DNA of 64,000 nucleotides from Bradyrhizobium sp. LMTR 3 (GTDB taxonomy: Bacteria > Pseudomonadota > Alphaproteobacteria > Rhizobiales > Xanthobacteraceae): NCBI RefSeq assembly GCF_001693485.1, contig NZ_MAXC01000033.1, forward strand, positions 372,001 to 436,000. Reading direction: 5' to 3'. This document shows positions 18,022-26,810 of the stretch, piece after piece (position 1 is the stretch's first letter; every line of letters starts with the position of its first letter). The position numbers were made by a program, and so were the translations under genes. The notes under the pieces were generated by a model. The model saw only the letters and a list, made by a program, of their open reading frames with translations. It did not search any database and was not told the origin of the DNA.

Positions 18022-19704
18022 ATGACCACAGAACCGGTAACGGCAGAGGCGGGGCGCGATTTCATCCGCGACATCGTCCAGGCCGATCTCTCTTCCGACA
18101 AGCACAGCCGGATCGTGACCCGATTTCCGCCGGAGCCGAACGGCTATCTGCATATCGGCCATGCCAAGTCGATTGCCCTCAATTTCGGCATCGCGCAGGA
18201 GTTTGGAGGCAAGTGTCATCTGCGCTTCGACGATACCAACCCGACCAAGGAAGAGCAGGAATATATCGATTCCATCCAGGCCGACGTGCATTGGCTCGGC
18301 TACGACTGGGGAACCGACCTCTATTACGCCTCCGACTATTTCGATCGTCTGTATGACTGGGCGGAGGGCCTGATCAAGGCGGGCGATGCCTATGTCGACG
18401 ACCAGTCGCAGGAGGAAATCCGTATCAACCGCGGCACGCTGACGGAACCCGGCAAGAACTCGCCGTTCCGCGACCGCACGGTGGAGGAAAACCTCGATCT
18501 CTTCAGGCGCATGAAGGCCGGCGAGTTTCCGAACGGCAGCCGCGTGCTGCGGGCCAAGATCGACATGGCGGCCGGCAATATCAACCTGCGCGATCCCGTG
18601 CTCTACCGCATCCTCCACGCCGAGCATCCGCGCACCGGCACCAAATGGTCGATCTATCCGAGCTACGACTACGCCCACGGCCAGTCGGACGCCATCGAAG
18701 GCATCACGCATTCGATCTGCACGTTGGAATTCGAGGACCATCGTCCGCTCTATGAATGGCTGCTGGACAAGCTGCCGGTTCCGTCAAAGCCGCGCCAGTA
18801 CGAATTCGCCCGCCTCAACCTGACCTATACGCTGCTGTCGAAGCGCGTGCTGACGCAGCTCGTCCGCGACGGTCACGTCTCCGGCTGGGACGATCCGCGG
18901 ATGCCGACGATCGCCGGGTTGAAGCGGCGCGGCGTGCCGCCGGCCGCGGTGCGCGAATTCGTCAAACGTATCGGCGTGGCCAAAGCCAACAGCGTGGTCG
19001 ATGTCGGCATGCTGGAATTCTGCATCCGCGAGCACCTCAACAAGACGGCGCAGCGGCGGATGGCGGTGCTGCGGCCGCTGAAGGTCGTGATCGAGAATTA
19101 TCCGGAAGGGCAGACGGAAGAGCTCGAAGCCGTCAACCATCCCGACGATCCGGCCGCGGGCACGCGCAAAATCTCGTTCGGCCGCGAGCTCTATATCGAG
19201 CGCGACGATTTCATGGAGAACCCGCCCAAAAAATTCTTCCGCCTGTCGCCGGGCAATGAGGTGCGGCTGCGCTACGCCTATTTCGTGAAATGCACCGGCG
19301 TCATCAAGAATGACGCGGGCGAAGTGGTCGAACTGCGCTGCACCTATGATCCCGCGACGAGGGGCGGCAACGCGCCTGACGGCCGCAAGGTCAAGGCCAC
19401 CATGCACTGGCTGTCGGCCAAGGATTCGGTGCCGGCGGAAATCCGCGTCTACAATCAGCTCTTCTCGAGCGCGAGCCCGAGTGCCGCGAATTTCGCGGCC
19501 GACCTCAGTCCGGAATCACTGGAGGTGTTGTCTGACGCGCGGGTCGAGCCGTCGGTCGCATCAGACAATTCGGGCGAAGTGATGCAGTTCGAGCGGCAGG
19601 GCTATTTCGTGCGCGACAAGGATTCCGAGCCGGGCAAGCCGGTGTTCAACCGCACCATCGGCCTGCGCGACACCTTTGCCAAGGAAGTCGGCGGGAAGGG
19701 GTGA
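18022..19704 (+). CDS. glnS: Glutaminyl-tRNA synthetase
   Basis: GlnRS attaches glutamine directly to tRNA-Gln. The 560-residue protein has TRFPPEPNGYLHIGHAKSIALNFG (HIGH motif), LRFDDTNPTKEEQEY, LSKRVLTQLV as the KMSKS-type loop and DDPRMPTIAGLKRRGV, then a two-part beta-barrel anticodon domain (FVKCTGVIKNDAGEVVELRCTYDP onward). These features distinguish it from GluRS. GlnRS is a patchily distributed, ultimately eukaryote-derived gene in bacteria. It is divergent from gltX with a 140-bp shared upstream region. Confidence 0.95.
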   Translation: MTTEPVTAEAGRDFIRDIVQADLSSDKHSRIVTRFPPEPNGYLHIGHAKSIALNFGIAQEFGGKCHLRFDDTNPTKEEQEYIDSIQADVHWLGYDWGTDLYYASDYFDRLYDWAEGLIKAGDAYVDDQSQEEIRINRGTLTEPGKNSPFRDRTVEENLDLFRRMKAGEFPNGSRVLRAKIDMAAGNINLRDPVLYRILHAEHPRTGTKWSIYPSYDYAHGQSDAIEGITHSICTLEFEDHRPLYEWLLDKLPVPSKPRQYEFARLNLTYTLLSKRVLTQLVRDGHVSGWDDPRMPTIAGLKRRGVPPAAVREFVKRIGVAKANSVVDVGMLEFCIREHLNKTAQRRMAVLRPLKVVIENYPEGQTEELEAVNHPDDPAAGTRKISFGRELYIERDDFMENPPKKFFRLSPGNEVRLRYAYFVKCTGVIKNDAGEVVELRCTYDPATRGGNAPDGRKVKATMHWLSAKDSVPAEIRVYNQLFSSASPSAANFAADLSPESLEVLSDARVEPSVASDNSGEVMQFERQGYFVRDKDSEPGKPVFNRTIGLRDTFAKEVGGKG

Positions 19705-19714
19705 GCGAGGGAAT

Positions 19715-19800
19715 GTAGGGTGGGCAAAGCGCAGCGTGCCCACCATTGACGACACGACTTGAGGAGAGGTGGTGGGCACGCTGCGCTTTGCCCACCCTAC
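19715..19800. repeat. Perfect 30-bp palindrome after glnS
   Basis: Two 30-base arms (19715-19744 and 19771-19800) are exact reverse complements, separated by 26 bases. The outer motif GTAGGGTGGGC is shared with the element after pyrG and resembles the one after lpxB. It begins 10 bp after the glnS stop. Confidence 0.88.
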
Positions 19801-19817
19801 GATTTTGGATCGTGTTG

Positions 19818-20210
19818 ATGCAGAACGCCACCGACGACATCGTCTCCGGAATCATGAAGAGATGGGCGGCGGCGTTCAGCAAACTGGATGCCGAGGCACT
19901 CGCCGCGCTCTATTCGAGGAGCGCATTCTTCTTCGGCTCGAACCCGAACTTCTACCGCGGCGATGACGGCGTTAAGGCCTATTTCAAGGGGCTGCCGCGC
20001 TGGCGGTCGCCCTCCGTTCAATTCACCGATGTCAGGACGGCACAGGCGGCACCCGACCTGATCAACGTCGCGGGCACGGCGACGTTTACCGTCGAGAAGG
20101 GTGCGGAGCCGCTGGTAGTGAAAATCACCTGGGTGATCTTTCGCGAAGACGGCGACTGGAAGATCGTCAGCCATCACGTCTCGTCGAAGACGCCGCTGAT
20201 CGCGCAGTAG
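19818..20210 (+). CDS. NTF2-like / SnoaL-type small protein
   Basis: A 130-residue protein with the layout of the SgcJ/EcaC and SnoaL NTF2-like families: an N-terminal helix (DDIVSGIMKRWAAAFSKLDAEALAALYS), a short FFFGSNPNFYRGDDGVKAYFKGLP loop, then a beta sheet ending in WVIFREDGDWKIVSHHVSS. These cone-shaped folds often bind small hydrophobic ligands or act as isomerases; no catalytic residue can be assigned. ATG 19818 was chosen because earlier codons read through the palindrome. It is convergent with the glutamine synthetase gene. Confidence 0.75.
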   Translation: MQNATDDIVSGIMKRWAAAFSKLDAEALAALYSRSAFFFGSNPNFYRGDDGVKAYFKGLPRWRSPSVQFTDVRTAQAAPDLINVAGTATFTVEKGAEPLVVKITWVIFREDGDWKIVSHHVSSKTPLIAQ

Positions 20211-20241
20211 CCTGGTCAAGCCTTAGCTAGCGCGGTCGCTG

Positions 20242-21672
20242 CTAAATATCGTAATACAAGTGAAACTCGTAAGGATGAGGGCGCAGCCGGATAGGATCGA
20301 TCTCCTTCTTCCGCTTGTAGTCGAGCCAGGTCTCGATCGCGTCGTCGGTGAACACATCGCCCCGAAGCAGGAAGGCGTGATCGCGCTCAAGCGCGTCAAG
20401 CGCCTGATCAAGTGACCCCGGAGTCGACTTCACGTCCTTCGCCTCGGCGGGCGGCAGATCATAGAGGTTCTTGTCGATCGGGCTGCCCGGATCGATCCGA
20501 TTATCGATGCCGTCAAGGCCGGCCATCAGCATCGCGGCAAAGGCCAAATAGGGATTGCAAGAAGGATCCGGCGAGCGAAACTCGACGCGCTTTGCCCGCG
20601 GGTGCGGCGAATACATCGGAATACGGCAGCAGGCTGAGCGGTTGCGCTGAGAATAGACCAGGTTGATCGGAGCTTCGTACCCGGGCACCAGGCGCCGATA
20701 GGAGTTCGTGGTGGGGGCGCAAAGCCCGCACAACGCCCAGGCGTGGGTCAACAGACCGCCGATGTAGTAGCGACCAAGCTGGCTCAACTCGGCATAATCG
20801 CCGCTGTTGTAGAACAGATTGGTCTCACCCTTCCAAAGGGACTGGTGAACGTGCATCCCCGACGCGTTGTCCTCGAACAGCGGCTTCGGCATGAAGGTTG
20901 CGGTCATGCGGTGCTCCCGGGCAGTGTTCTTCACCACGTATTTGTAGATCATCAGATTGTCCGCCATGCGGGTGAGCGTCGTGAAGCGCATGTCGATTTC
21001 GTTCTGGCCGCCGGTCGCGACTTCATGGTGATGGGCTTCGATCAGGATGCCCAGCTGTTCCATCGTCAACACCATTTCGGTGCGGAGAGCCTGCATGCTG
21101 TCGGTCGGGGGAACGGGAAAGTATCCCTCCTTCGGGCGCGGCTTGTGGGCCAGATTCGGCGTTTCCTCCTTGCCCGTGTTCCAACTGCCTTCGCTGGAAT
21201 CGATTTCGTGAAAGGCGAAATTGATGCCCTGTCCGTAGCGCACGTCGTCGAACACGAAGAACTCCGCCTCCGGGCCGAAATAGCTCGTATCGGCGTGGCC
21301 GCTGCCCGTCAGGTAGGTTTCGGCCTTCTGGGCGATGTAACGGGCATCGCGGTTATAGGATTGACCGGTCACGGGGTCCCGGATGTTGCAGATCAGGACC
21401 AGGGTCGATGCCGGAGAATAGGGGTCGAGGAATGCCGTGGTCGGGTCCGGGACGACCAGCATGTCGCTTTCCTGGATCTCCTGGAAACCGCGAATCGATG
21501 AGCCATCGAATCCAATGCCTTCGCTGAGAGCATCGACACTCGCTGCACCCGGCGGCACGGAGAAATGTTGCCACACCCCGGGCAAGTCGGTGAAGCGCAG
21601 ATCGATCATCTGCACCTTCTCGTCCTTGATCGCCTTCACGAGATCTTCGGCTGTCGTACACTTCGGAAACAT
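20242..21672 (-). CDS. glnA: Type I glutamine synthetase, divergent paralogue
   Basis: It makes glutamine from glutamate, ammonia and ATP. The 476-residue length and motifs are those of GS-I: GFDGSSIRGFQEIQESDM, FGPEAEFFVFDD, EAHHHEVATGGQNEID, NRSACCRIP, CNPYLAFAAMLMAGLDGI and NLYDLPPAE, whose Tyr404 corresponds to the adenylylated tyrosine. The sequence resembles cyanobacterial/acidobacterial-style GS-I more than the glnB-linked rhizobial GlnA that I remember, and no glnB lies beside it. It is therefore probably a second, possibly acquired, GS. An AGGAGCG site precedes the ATG. The symbol is given for the family, not for orthology. Confidence 0.88.
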   Translation of the reverse strand: MFPKCTTAEDLVKAIKDEKVQMIDLRFTDLPGVWQHFSVPPGAASVDALSEGIGFDGSSIRGFQEIQESDMLVVPDPTTAFLDPYSPASTLVLICNIRDPVTGQSYNRDARYIAQKAETYLTGSGHADTSYFGPEAEFFVFDDVRYGQGINFAFHEIDSSEGSWNTGKEETPNLAHKPRPKEGYFPVPPTDSMQALRTEMVLTMEQLGILIEAHHHEVATGGQNEIDMRFTTLTRMADNLMIYKYVVKNTAREHRMTATFMPKPLFEDNASGMHVHQSLWKGETNLFYNSGDYAELSQLGRYYIGGLLTHAWALCGLCAPTTNSYRRLVPGYEAPINLVYSQRNRSACCRIPMYSPHPRAKRVEFRSPDPSCNPYLAFAAMLMAGLDGIDNRIDPGSPIDKNLYDLPPAEAKDVKSTPGSLDQALDALERDHAFLLRGDVFTDDAIETWLDYKRKKEIDPIRLRPHPYEFHLYYDI

Positions 21673-21786
21673 GGCTTCGCTCCTGTCATGGAGAGCCGAA
21701 TCGTGGACGTCGTGATGCCCTTCAGGCGCGGCGAAGCGGCCTGCGACGGGCCCTGGCGCACGTTCTGCGTTACTGCGCCGGCAACC

Positions 21787-21969
21787 TCAGCTTTGGTGGG
21801 GCCCGCGCATGAGCTTCATCGCGTCTTCGATATGCCGCCAGGTTCTGGCCAGTTCGACCTCGCCCTTTGCCTCGAGCTCGATGGCGTTCTGGGCGGCTTC
21901 AGCGATAGCCTTGGCACCGTGTGCTTCCAGCAGCTGCCGCGCATAGTCGTGGATTTCGGTTTCTCGCAT
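21787..21969 (-). CDS. Small conserved protein of unknown function
   Basis: A 60-residue, highly charged helical protein (RETEIHDYARQLLEAHGAKA, then IAEAAQNAIELEAKGEVELA, ending MKLMRGPHQS). I recognise similar short proteins in Bradyrhizobium and Rhodopseudomonas, without known function. ATG 21969 is preceded on the minus strand by a GAGGAG site. It lies 114 bp upstream of the glutamine synthetase gene on the same strand and could be cotranscribed. Confidence 0.65.
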   Translation of the reverse strand: MRETEIHDYARQLLEAHGAKAIAEAAQNAIELEAKGEVELARTWRHIEDAMKLMRGPHQS

Positions 21970-22218
21970 GGCGTCATGCTCCTCTCGCTCCGAGTGCAAC
22001 CGTGAATTCCAGTCGAACTGAGAGCCGTAGACGTTGACACCTGATCTTGCGCCCACAGTGTGCATCCTGCTGCGGCGCACTTGCAAGAGCGCGTTCCGGG
22101 CGGTGGGCTGCCGGGTTGGATGGGGGCTCCGGGAAGAGCAGCGGCAACACAGCGCAGGCCGCCGCGACGGCGGGTGGCTGTGCGCCGGTCAGCGACAGCG
22201 CCCGGTCGGCGCCTCCGC

Positions 22219-22476
22219 CTAGCAGCCCCGACAAATGCCCCGTATGGCTTTTGCGAGCTGGGCGTCGTCCGGCGACATCGGCTCGTAGGGCTTTTGCTGC
22301 TCGGCTTGCCGCGCTTCGTTCGCTTTCTGCCGGGCGGCGCGCGCAACCTCCTGGCGCTGGTAGCACGCCTCGCGTTCAGCTCTCGCCTCGATGAATCGGC
22401 ATTGCTCTGGAGTGGCCGCATTGGCGTGAGAGGTAATCAAGATCACCGCAAATAAAAGGCTGGTCGCAAGCTTCAT
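22219..22476 (-). CDS. Small exported protein of unknown function
   Basis: An 85-residue product with a signal peptide (MKLATSLLFAVILITSHANA) followed by a charged, Gln/Ala/Arg-rich helix (ATPEQCRFIEARAEREACYQ) and a C-terminus ending GICRGC. Four cysteines could form disulfides in the periplasm. The ATG at 22476 fits the signal peptide. It is divergent from comEC with a 157-bp gap. About 250 bp beyond its stop (21970-22218) contain no gene that I can support. Confidence 0.6.
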   Translation of the reverse strand: MKLATSLLFAVILITSHANAATPEQCRFIEARAEREACYQRQEVARAARQKANEARQAEQQKPYEPMSPDDAQLAKAIRGICRGC

Positions 22477-22633
22477 GTCGCTTCTTTGTCCTGATTCCGG
22501 TTCAATCCATAGCGTTCGACTGTAACTCCAGCCGGCGTGCATTTCTTCAGGTTTCTGCTTCCGTTCCGCTAGCGGGCTGAATACAGCGTCCGGTAGTCTT
22601 GCGGTCTCCACGAGATCGTAAGGTGTAGGCTCG

Positions 22634-24931
22634 GTGGCGGAGCAGGGCGACACGTCGGGCCGAAAACGGGGCTATGCCGGCACTTGGCCGCCGCGCGCTG
22701 CGGCGCCGGTCGGCGGCATTTTGCCATCGCGTCCCGAGTTCTGGCCGCCACTGATCGAAACCCTGCGCGCATGGGCGCGCGCGGAAGCCGGCGCCGGCCG
22801 CTTGCTGCCGTGGGTACCGGTCGCATTCGGTACCGGCATCGCGTTTTACTTCGCCGCCGATCATGAGCCGGTGCTGTCGGTGGCTGCCATTGTGGCGATC
22901 GCGCTGTGCGCGGTGGCGGTTCTGTTGCGGCGGCAGAAATTCTTTCCCGCCGCGGTGATGATCGCGGCCGTCGCCGCGGGCTTTGCGATAGCGACCTGGA
23001 AGACCGCGCGGATCGCGCATGGCGTGCTGGCGCGGCCGATGTTTTCGGTGTCGCTGACGGGTTTTGTCGAGACGCGCGACATTCGTGAGCGCACCGACCG
23101 TTTTGTCCTTCGTGTCGTCACCATGGAAAGCGCGCGCGGAACGACGAATCTGGAGCGCGTACGGCTCTCGTTAAGGAAGGGCACGGCCCCGCCGGTCGGT
23201 AGCTTCGTTGAATTGAAGGCGCGGCTATTGCCGCCGCTCGCGCCGGTGCGGCCGGGCAGCTACGATTTCAGCCGCGACATGTTTTTCGCCGGCATCGGGG
23301 CCTCCGGCTTCGTGATGGGCGCGATCAAGACCACCGAGCCGCCAGCCGCGGGCGGCGGGCTCCGCCTGCGTTATTCGGCCGTGATGCAAGGCCTGCGCGA
23401 TACGATCGATGCGCGGATCAGGACCACGCTGGAAGGCGACAAGCGCGCGATTGCGACCGCCCTGTTGACCGGGCGGCGCGATGCGATCTCGCCACCGGTG
23501 AACGACGCGATGTTCATCTCCGGTCTCGGCCATGTGCTATCGATCTCCGGCTACCACATGGCCGTCGTCGCCGGCGTCGTGTTTTTCGCGGTCCGGGCGC
23601 TGTTGGCGCTGTTTCCCGTGCTCACGGTCGGCCAGCCCATCAAGAAGTGGGCGGCGGCGGCGGCCCTCGTTGCCGCTGCGTTCTATTTGCTGCTGTCGGG
23701 CGCCGAGGTCGCGACGCAAAGATCGTTTTTCATGACGGCCGTGGTGCTGATCGCCGTCATGGTCGATCGCCGCGCGATTACGTTTCGCACACTCGCGGTC
23801 GCCGCCCTGATCGTGCTCACGGTCGCGCCGGAAGCGCTGGTGCATCCCAGCTTTCAGATGTCGTTTGCGGCAACGCTCGGGCTGGTGGCGCTGGTGCAGA
23901 TCGGCATGCCGCGCCTGTTCGCGACGGCGGATCATACCGCAACGGCGCGCGTGGCGCTGTGGGGCGGCCGCGAAGTCACCATGCTGTTGCTGGCCTCGTT
24001 TGTGGCGGGGCTTGCGACCATGCCTTACGCCGCCTTTCACTTTCACCGGGTCACGCCTTACGGCGTGCTAGCCAACCTCGCGGCGATGCCGGTGGTCTCC
24101 GCGCTCGTGATGCCGGCGGGCCTGCTCGGCCTCGTCGCGATGCCGTTCGGCTTCGATCGACTGTTCTGGGCGGTCATGGGCCTCGGCATCGACTGGATGA
24201 TTGCGGTGACGCAATGGGTCGCGGCGTTACCCGGCGCGGTCGGCCGGGTGCCGGCCTTCGGCATCGGACCGCTGATTGCGGCGAGCCTCGGCATCATCCT
24301 GCTCGGCCTGTTGCGCACGCCGTTGCGCTGGTCGGGTGCGGCGCTGGTACTATCAGCGGCGCTCTGGGCGGCGAGGGTGCCGCAGCCTGATATCCTGATT
24401 TCCGCCGACGGGCGCAATGTCGGGGTGCGCGGCCAGGATGGCCGGCTGCATTTGATGCACGCGGCCAAGGGGTCTCGGGACGTCTTCCTCTTGAAGGAGT
24501 GGCTGGCGGCGGATGCGGACGCGCGAACCGCGGCTGACGCCTCGCTCACGTCAGGCGTCTCATGCGACGATCTTGGCTGCGTGGTGCAAGCCGTCGGCGG
24601 CGGCCTGATCGCGCAGGCGCTCAGGCCCGAGGCGTTTTCGGACGATTGCGAGCGCGCGGCAATCATTGTGACGCTGCGGCAGGCGCCCGCATCATGCGCG
24701 GCTTCGATCATCGATGCCGAACGGCTGCGGCGGCAGGGCGCCATGGCGTTGCGGCGTAGCCGCGAGGGATTTGTCGTCGAGGCGGTCAAGCCGAGGAGGA
24801 TCGACCGCCCATGGTCGCCGGCCATAGCCGACGCAGGCGAAACAGACGCCACCGTGCTTGCGCCGCGCGTCGTGCCACCGCGCAGCGTCGATGCCACGCC
24901 GGCCGAGGCAGACCTTCAGGCGGAGGAGTAG
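22634..24931 (+). CDS. comEC: ComEC/Rec2 family competence protein
   Basis: ComEC forms the inner-membrane channel for DNA uptake. The 765-residue protein has several N-terminal membrane segments, a DUF4131-type soluble region (about 130-230, FVETRDIRERTDRFVLRV), and the competence domain (about 265-540) with the hallmark LGHVLSISGYHMAVVAGVVFF and many helices. The C-terminal 150 residues do not show the HxHxDH metal motif of the metallo-beta-lactamase nuclease domain found in Bacillus ComEC, so this is the short type. A GTG at 22634 starts the frame. The order comEC then lexA is conserved in Hyphomicrobiales. Confidence 0.88.
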   Translation: MAEQGDTSGRKRGYAGTWPPRAAAPVGGILPSRPEFWPPLIETLRAWARAEAGAGRLLPWVPVAFGTGIAFYFAADHEPVLSVAAIVAIALCAVAVLLRRQKFFPAAVMIAAVAAGFAIATWKTARIAHGVLARPMFSVSLTGFVETRDIRERTDRFVLRVVTMESARGTTNLERVRLSLRKGTAPPVGSFVELKARLLPPLAPVRPGSYDFSRDMFFAGIGASGFVMGAIKTTEPPAAGGGLRLRYSAVMQGLRDTIDARIRTTLEGDKRAIATALLTGRRDAISPPVNDAMFISGLGHVLSISGYHMAVVAGVVFFAVRALLALFPVLTVGQPIKKWAAAAALVAAAFYLLLSGAEVATQRSFFMTAVVLIAVMVDRRAITFRTLAVAALIVLTVAPEALVHPSFQMSFAATLGLVALVQIGMPRLFATADHTATARVALWGGREVTMLLLASFVAGLATMPYAAFHFHRVTPYGVLANLAAMPVVSALVMPAGLLGLVAMPFGFDRLFWAVMGLGIDWMIAVTQWVAALPGAVGRVPAFGIGPLIAASLGIILLGLLRTPLRWSGAALVLSAALWAARVPQPDILISADGRNVGVRGQDGRLHLMHAAKGSRDVFLLKEWLAADADARTAADASLTSGVSCDDLGCVVQAVGGGLIAQALRPEAFSDDCERAAIIVTLRQAPASCAASIIDAERLRRQGAMALRRSREGFVVEAVKPRRIDRPWSPAIADAGETDATVLAPRVVPPRSVDATPAEADLQAEE

Positions 24932-24938
24932 ACGGGCG

Positions 24939-25205
24939 TCAAAGCTCGTCGACCGTGGGCTTGGCTGGTATTTCGAACGCGCCGAGATGGAATTCCTCGG
25001 GCGCATCGGGCGCTGACGGCAGAGCGACCAGCGTAAACGATGCGTCGGGGAATTGCTGCCAGATTGCGAGATCTTCGGCCGTGATGGTGAGCCAGCCGTA
25101 CCTGAACATGTACCGCCCGGGCTCAGTGACGCGCCCGGCTTTTTGCCACGTAACCTTGTTGACCACCGACTGCCCCCCGGTGCCGAGTTCTGAAAAATGT
25201 ACCAC
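24939..25205 (-). CDS. Small conserved protein of unknown function
   Basis: Up to 88 residues; the core VTWQKAGRVTEPGRYMFRYG followed by WLTITAEDLAIWQQFPDASF resembles short conserved proteins in Bradyrhizobium. The frame opens at a GTG at 25205, but the true start may lie further in, for example just before NKVTWQ. It converges on comEC with a 7-bp gap and lies 45 bp downstream of another small gene on the same strand. Function unknown. Confidence 0.6.
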   Translation of the reverse strand: MVHFSELGTGGQSVVNKVTWQKAGRVTEPGRYMFRYGWLTITAEDLAIWQQFPDASFTLVALPSAPDAPEEFHLGAFEIPAKPTVDEL

Positions 25206-25250
25206 CCTGATCCGCCGGCCTGGACCGGCGGATCATATGCGCGTGGGCGT

Positions 25251-25673
25251 TTATCCGGTCACGATCGATTCGGCCGGAGGCGCTTCCGTCACCTTCGGCG
25301 CGCGTTCGCCACCGGTCTGGACCACCGGCAATTGCAGCACGGTCGCGCGCTGGCCTTCGCAAAGCTGCGTCACCAGCACATGGCTTCCGTCGGGAAATTC
25401 GATCGCATCATGGTGACGGTCGGAGATATGGGGGTCGATTTGATTGAACTTGCCGACCCGCCAGTCGGTGGTTCGAGTCCAGATCCACCGGTTGTCGTAT
25501 TTGACGTCCTCAGCGAACGCCAGTTCGGTGCCGGGAAGCATGCAGACCGCCACTGCAGGCTCGCGTTCCGACGCAAAGCCGCGGGTCGATGTACCGCGGA
25601 ATGTCGTGGTGATCAGCGTCTCGCCGACCTCGGCAGGCCGCGTAGCCACAGCATGCAGGCTATAGTCACACAT
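25251..25673 (-). CDS. Conserved protein of unknown function
   Basis: A 140-residue soluble protein (MCDYSLHAVATRPAEVGETL at the start; RTTDWRVGKFNQIDPHISDR and FPDGSHVLVTQLCEGQRATV later). I recognise the family as a frequently annotated hypothetical protein of Bradyrhizobium; no catalytic motif is apparent. It shares the strand with the downstream 88-residue gene and could form a two-gene operon. The lexA terminator separates it from lexA. Confidence 0.7.
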   Translation of the reverse strand: MCDYSLHAVATRPAEVGETLITTTFRGTSTRGFASEREPAVAVCMLPGTELAFAEDVKYDNRWIWTRTTDWRVGKFNQIDPHISDRHHDAIEFPDGSHVLVTQLCEGQRATVLQLPVVQTGGERAPKVTEAPPAESIVTG

Positions 25674-25842
25674 CGGATGGCTCCCTCGTTTGAGATAGCT
25701 GACCCGTGTCTAGAAGGAGGCACAGGCCTCTATCAGAGTGGACATGGCGCAGAGCCTTTTCTCGTTTCTGGGCAATTCTGCGACTGGCGCACTGCGCCAC
25801 ATTCACAAACGCGCTAACGGGCGTTGGTTCCACACGTGCAAC

Positions 25843-25873
25843 AAAAAACCCCGGCCGCGGGCCGGGGCTCTTT
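25843..25873 (-). terminator. Intrinsic terminator of lexA
   Basis: An 8-bp GC stem CCCCGGCC / GGCCGGGG with a 3-base loop is followed on the minus strand by TTTTTTG. It lies about 30 bp after the lexA stop and is the clearest intrinsic terminator in the window. Confidence 0.88.
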
Positions 25874-25901
25874 TCCGTCACGGCCCGGACGGCATAGCGG
25901 G

Positions 25902-26603
25902 TCAGTATTTGCGGTAGAGCCCGATCAGCTTGCCCTGAATCCGGACCCGGTTCGGCGGCAGGATGCGGACTTCGTAGGCGGTGTTGGCGGGCTCGAGCGC
26001 AATCGAGGCGCCGCGGCGGCGGAAGCGCTTCAGCGTCGCTTCCTCCTCGTCGATCAGCGCCACGACGATGTCGCCGGTGTCGGCGGTTTCGTTGCGTTGG
26101 ATCAGCGCCATGTCGCCGTCGAGAATGCCCGCGTCCACCATGGAATCGCCGCGCACTTCGAGCGCATAATGTTCGCCGGAGCCGAGCATATCAGGCGGTA
26201 CGCTGATGGTGTGGCTGCGAGTCTGCAGCGCCTCGATCGGCGTACCGGCGGCAATCCGGCCCATGACAGGCACGGCGACCGGGCGATTGCCGTCGTCCTC
26301 GGCGGCCGGCGCGCCCACCGTGCGCTTGCCGAGCGTGCCCTCGATGACGCTCGGCGTGAAGCCGCGGCGGCTGTTGGCGGCGGCTGCGAGCTCGGGCAGC
26401 TTGATGACTTCGATGGCGCGTGCGCGGTTGGGCAGACGGCGGATGAAGCCGCGCTCCTCCAGTGCCGTGATGAGGCGGTGGATTCCGGATTTCGAGCGCA
26501 GATCGAGCGCGTCCTTCATCTCGTCGAAAGAGGGCGGCACGCCGGCCTCTTTCAGCCGTTCATTGATGAAACGCAGAAGTTCATACTGTTTGCGCGTAAG
26601 CAT
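25902..26603 (-). CDS. lexA: SOS repressor LexA
   Basis: LexA represses SOS genes and cleaves itself when RecA filaments form. The 233-residue product has an N-terminal winged helix (MLTRKQYELLRFINERLKEA, SFDEMKDALDLRSKSGIHRL), the Ala119-Gly120 cleavage bond in VMGRIAAGTPIEA, nucleophile Ser154 (RGDSMVDAGI) and Lys192 (EEATLKRF). ATG 26603 was chosen over a TTG three codons earlier. A GTTC-N7-GTTC operator lies about 120 bp upstream, consistent with autoregulation. moeA precedes it on the same strand. Confidence 0.97.
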   Translation of the reverse strand: MLTRKQYELLRFINERLKEAGVPPSFDEMKDALDLRSKSGIHRLITALEERGFIRRLPNRARAIEVIKLPELAAAANSRRGFTPSVIEGTLGKRTVGAPAAEDDGNRPVAVPVMGRIAAGTPIEALQTRSHTISVPPDMLGSGEHYALEVRGDSMVDAGILDGDMALIQRNETADTGDIVVALIDEEEATLKRFRRRGASIALEPANTAYEVRILPPNRVRIQGKLIGLYRKY

Positions 26604-26724
26604 CGCGAGCAATCCCCCGGTTGGCGTCGTCTCGTTCCGAATCTTCAGAGCCCTGACCGTGGAGTCCCCAAACTCCCAATCAAAGACACTAGCAGTCGAA
26701 ACAAATCATGAACGGACACTATAT

Positions 26725-26739
26725 GTTCGATATGTGTTC
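26725..26739 (-). promoter_or_regulatory. LexA binding site (alphaproteobacterial SOS box)
   Basis: GTTCGATATGTGTTC is an exact match to the alphaproteobacterial direct-repeat SOS box GTTC-N7-GTTC. It lies between the moeA stop and the lexA start, 122 bp before lexA, which indicates a separate autoregulated lexA promoter. Confidence 0.85.
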
Positions 26740-26810
26740 CGCAACCACTTAATTTCAGGTGAACGCATTGCGGTTCCGGCACCAGGGGCTGTTGGAGCGC
26801 CATTCGGGCG

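Noticed and set aside
21754..21769. Possible sigma-54 promoter (TGGCGC..CTGCG) near the glutamine synthetase gene
   Set aside because: It lies on the plus strand, pointing away from the glutamine synthetase gene, and mismatches the consensus at the -12 element; no -24/-12 site was found in the proper orientation.
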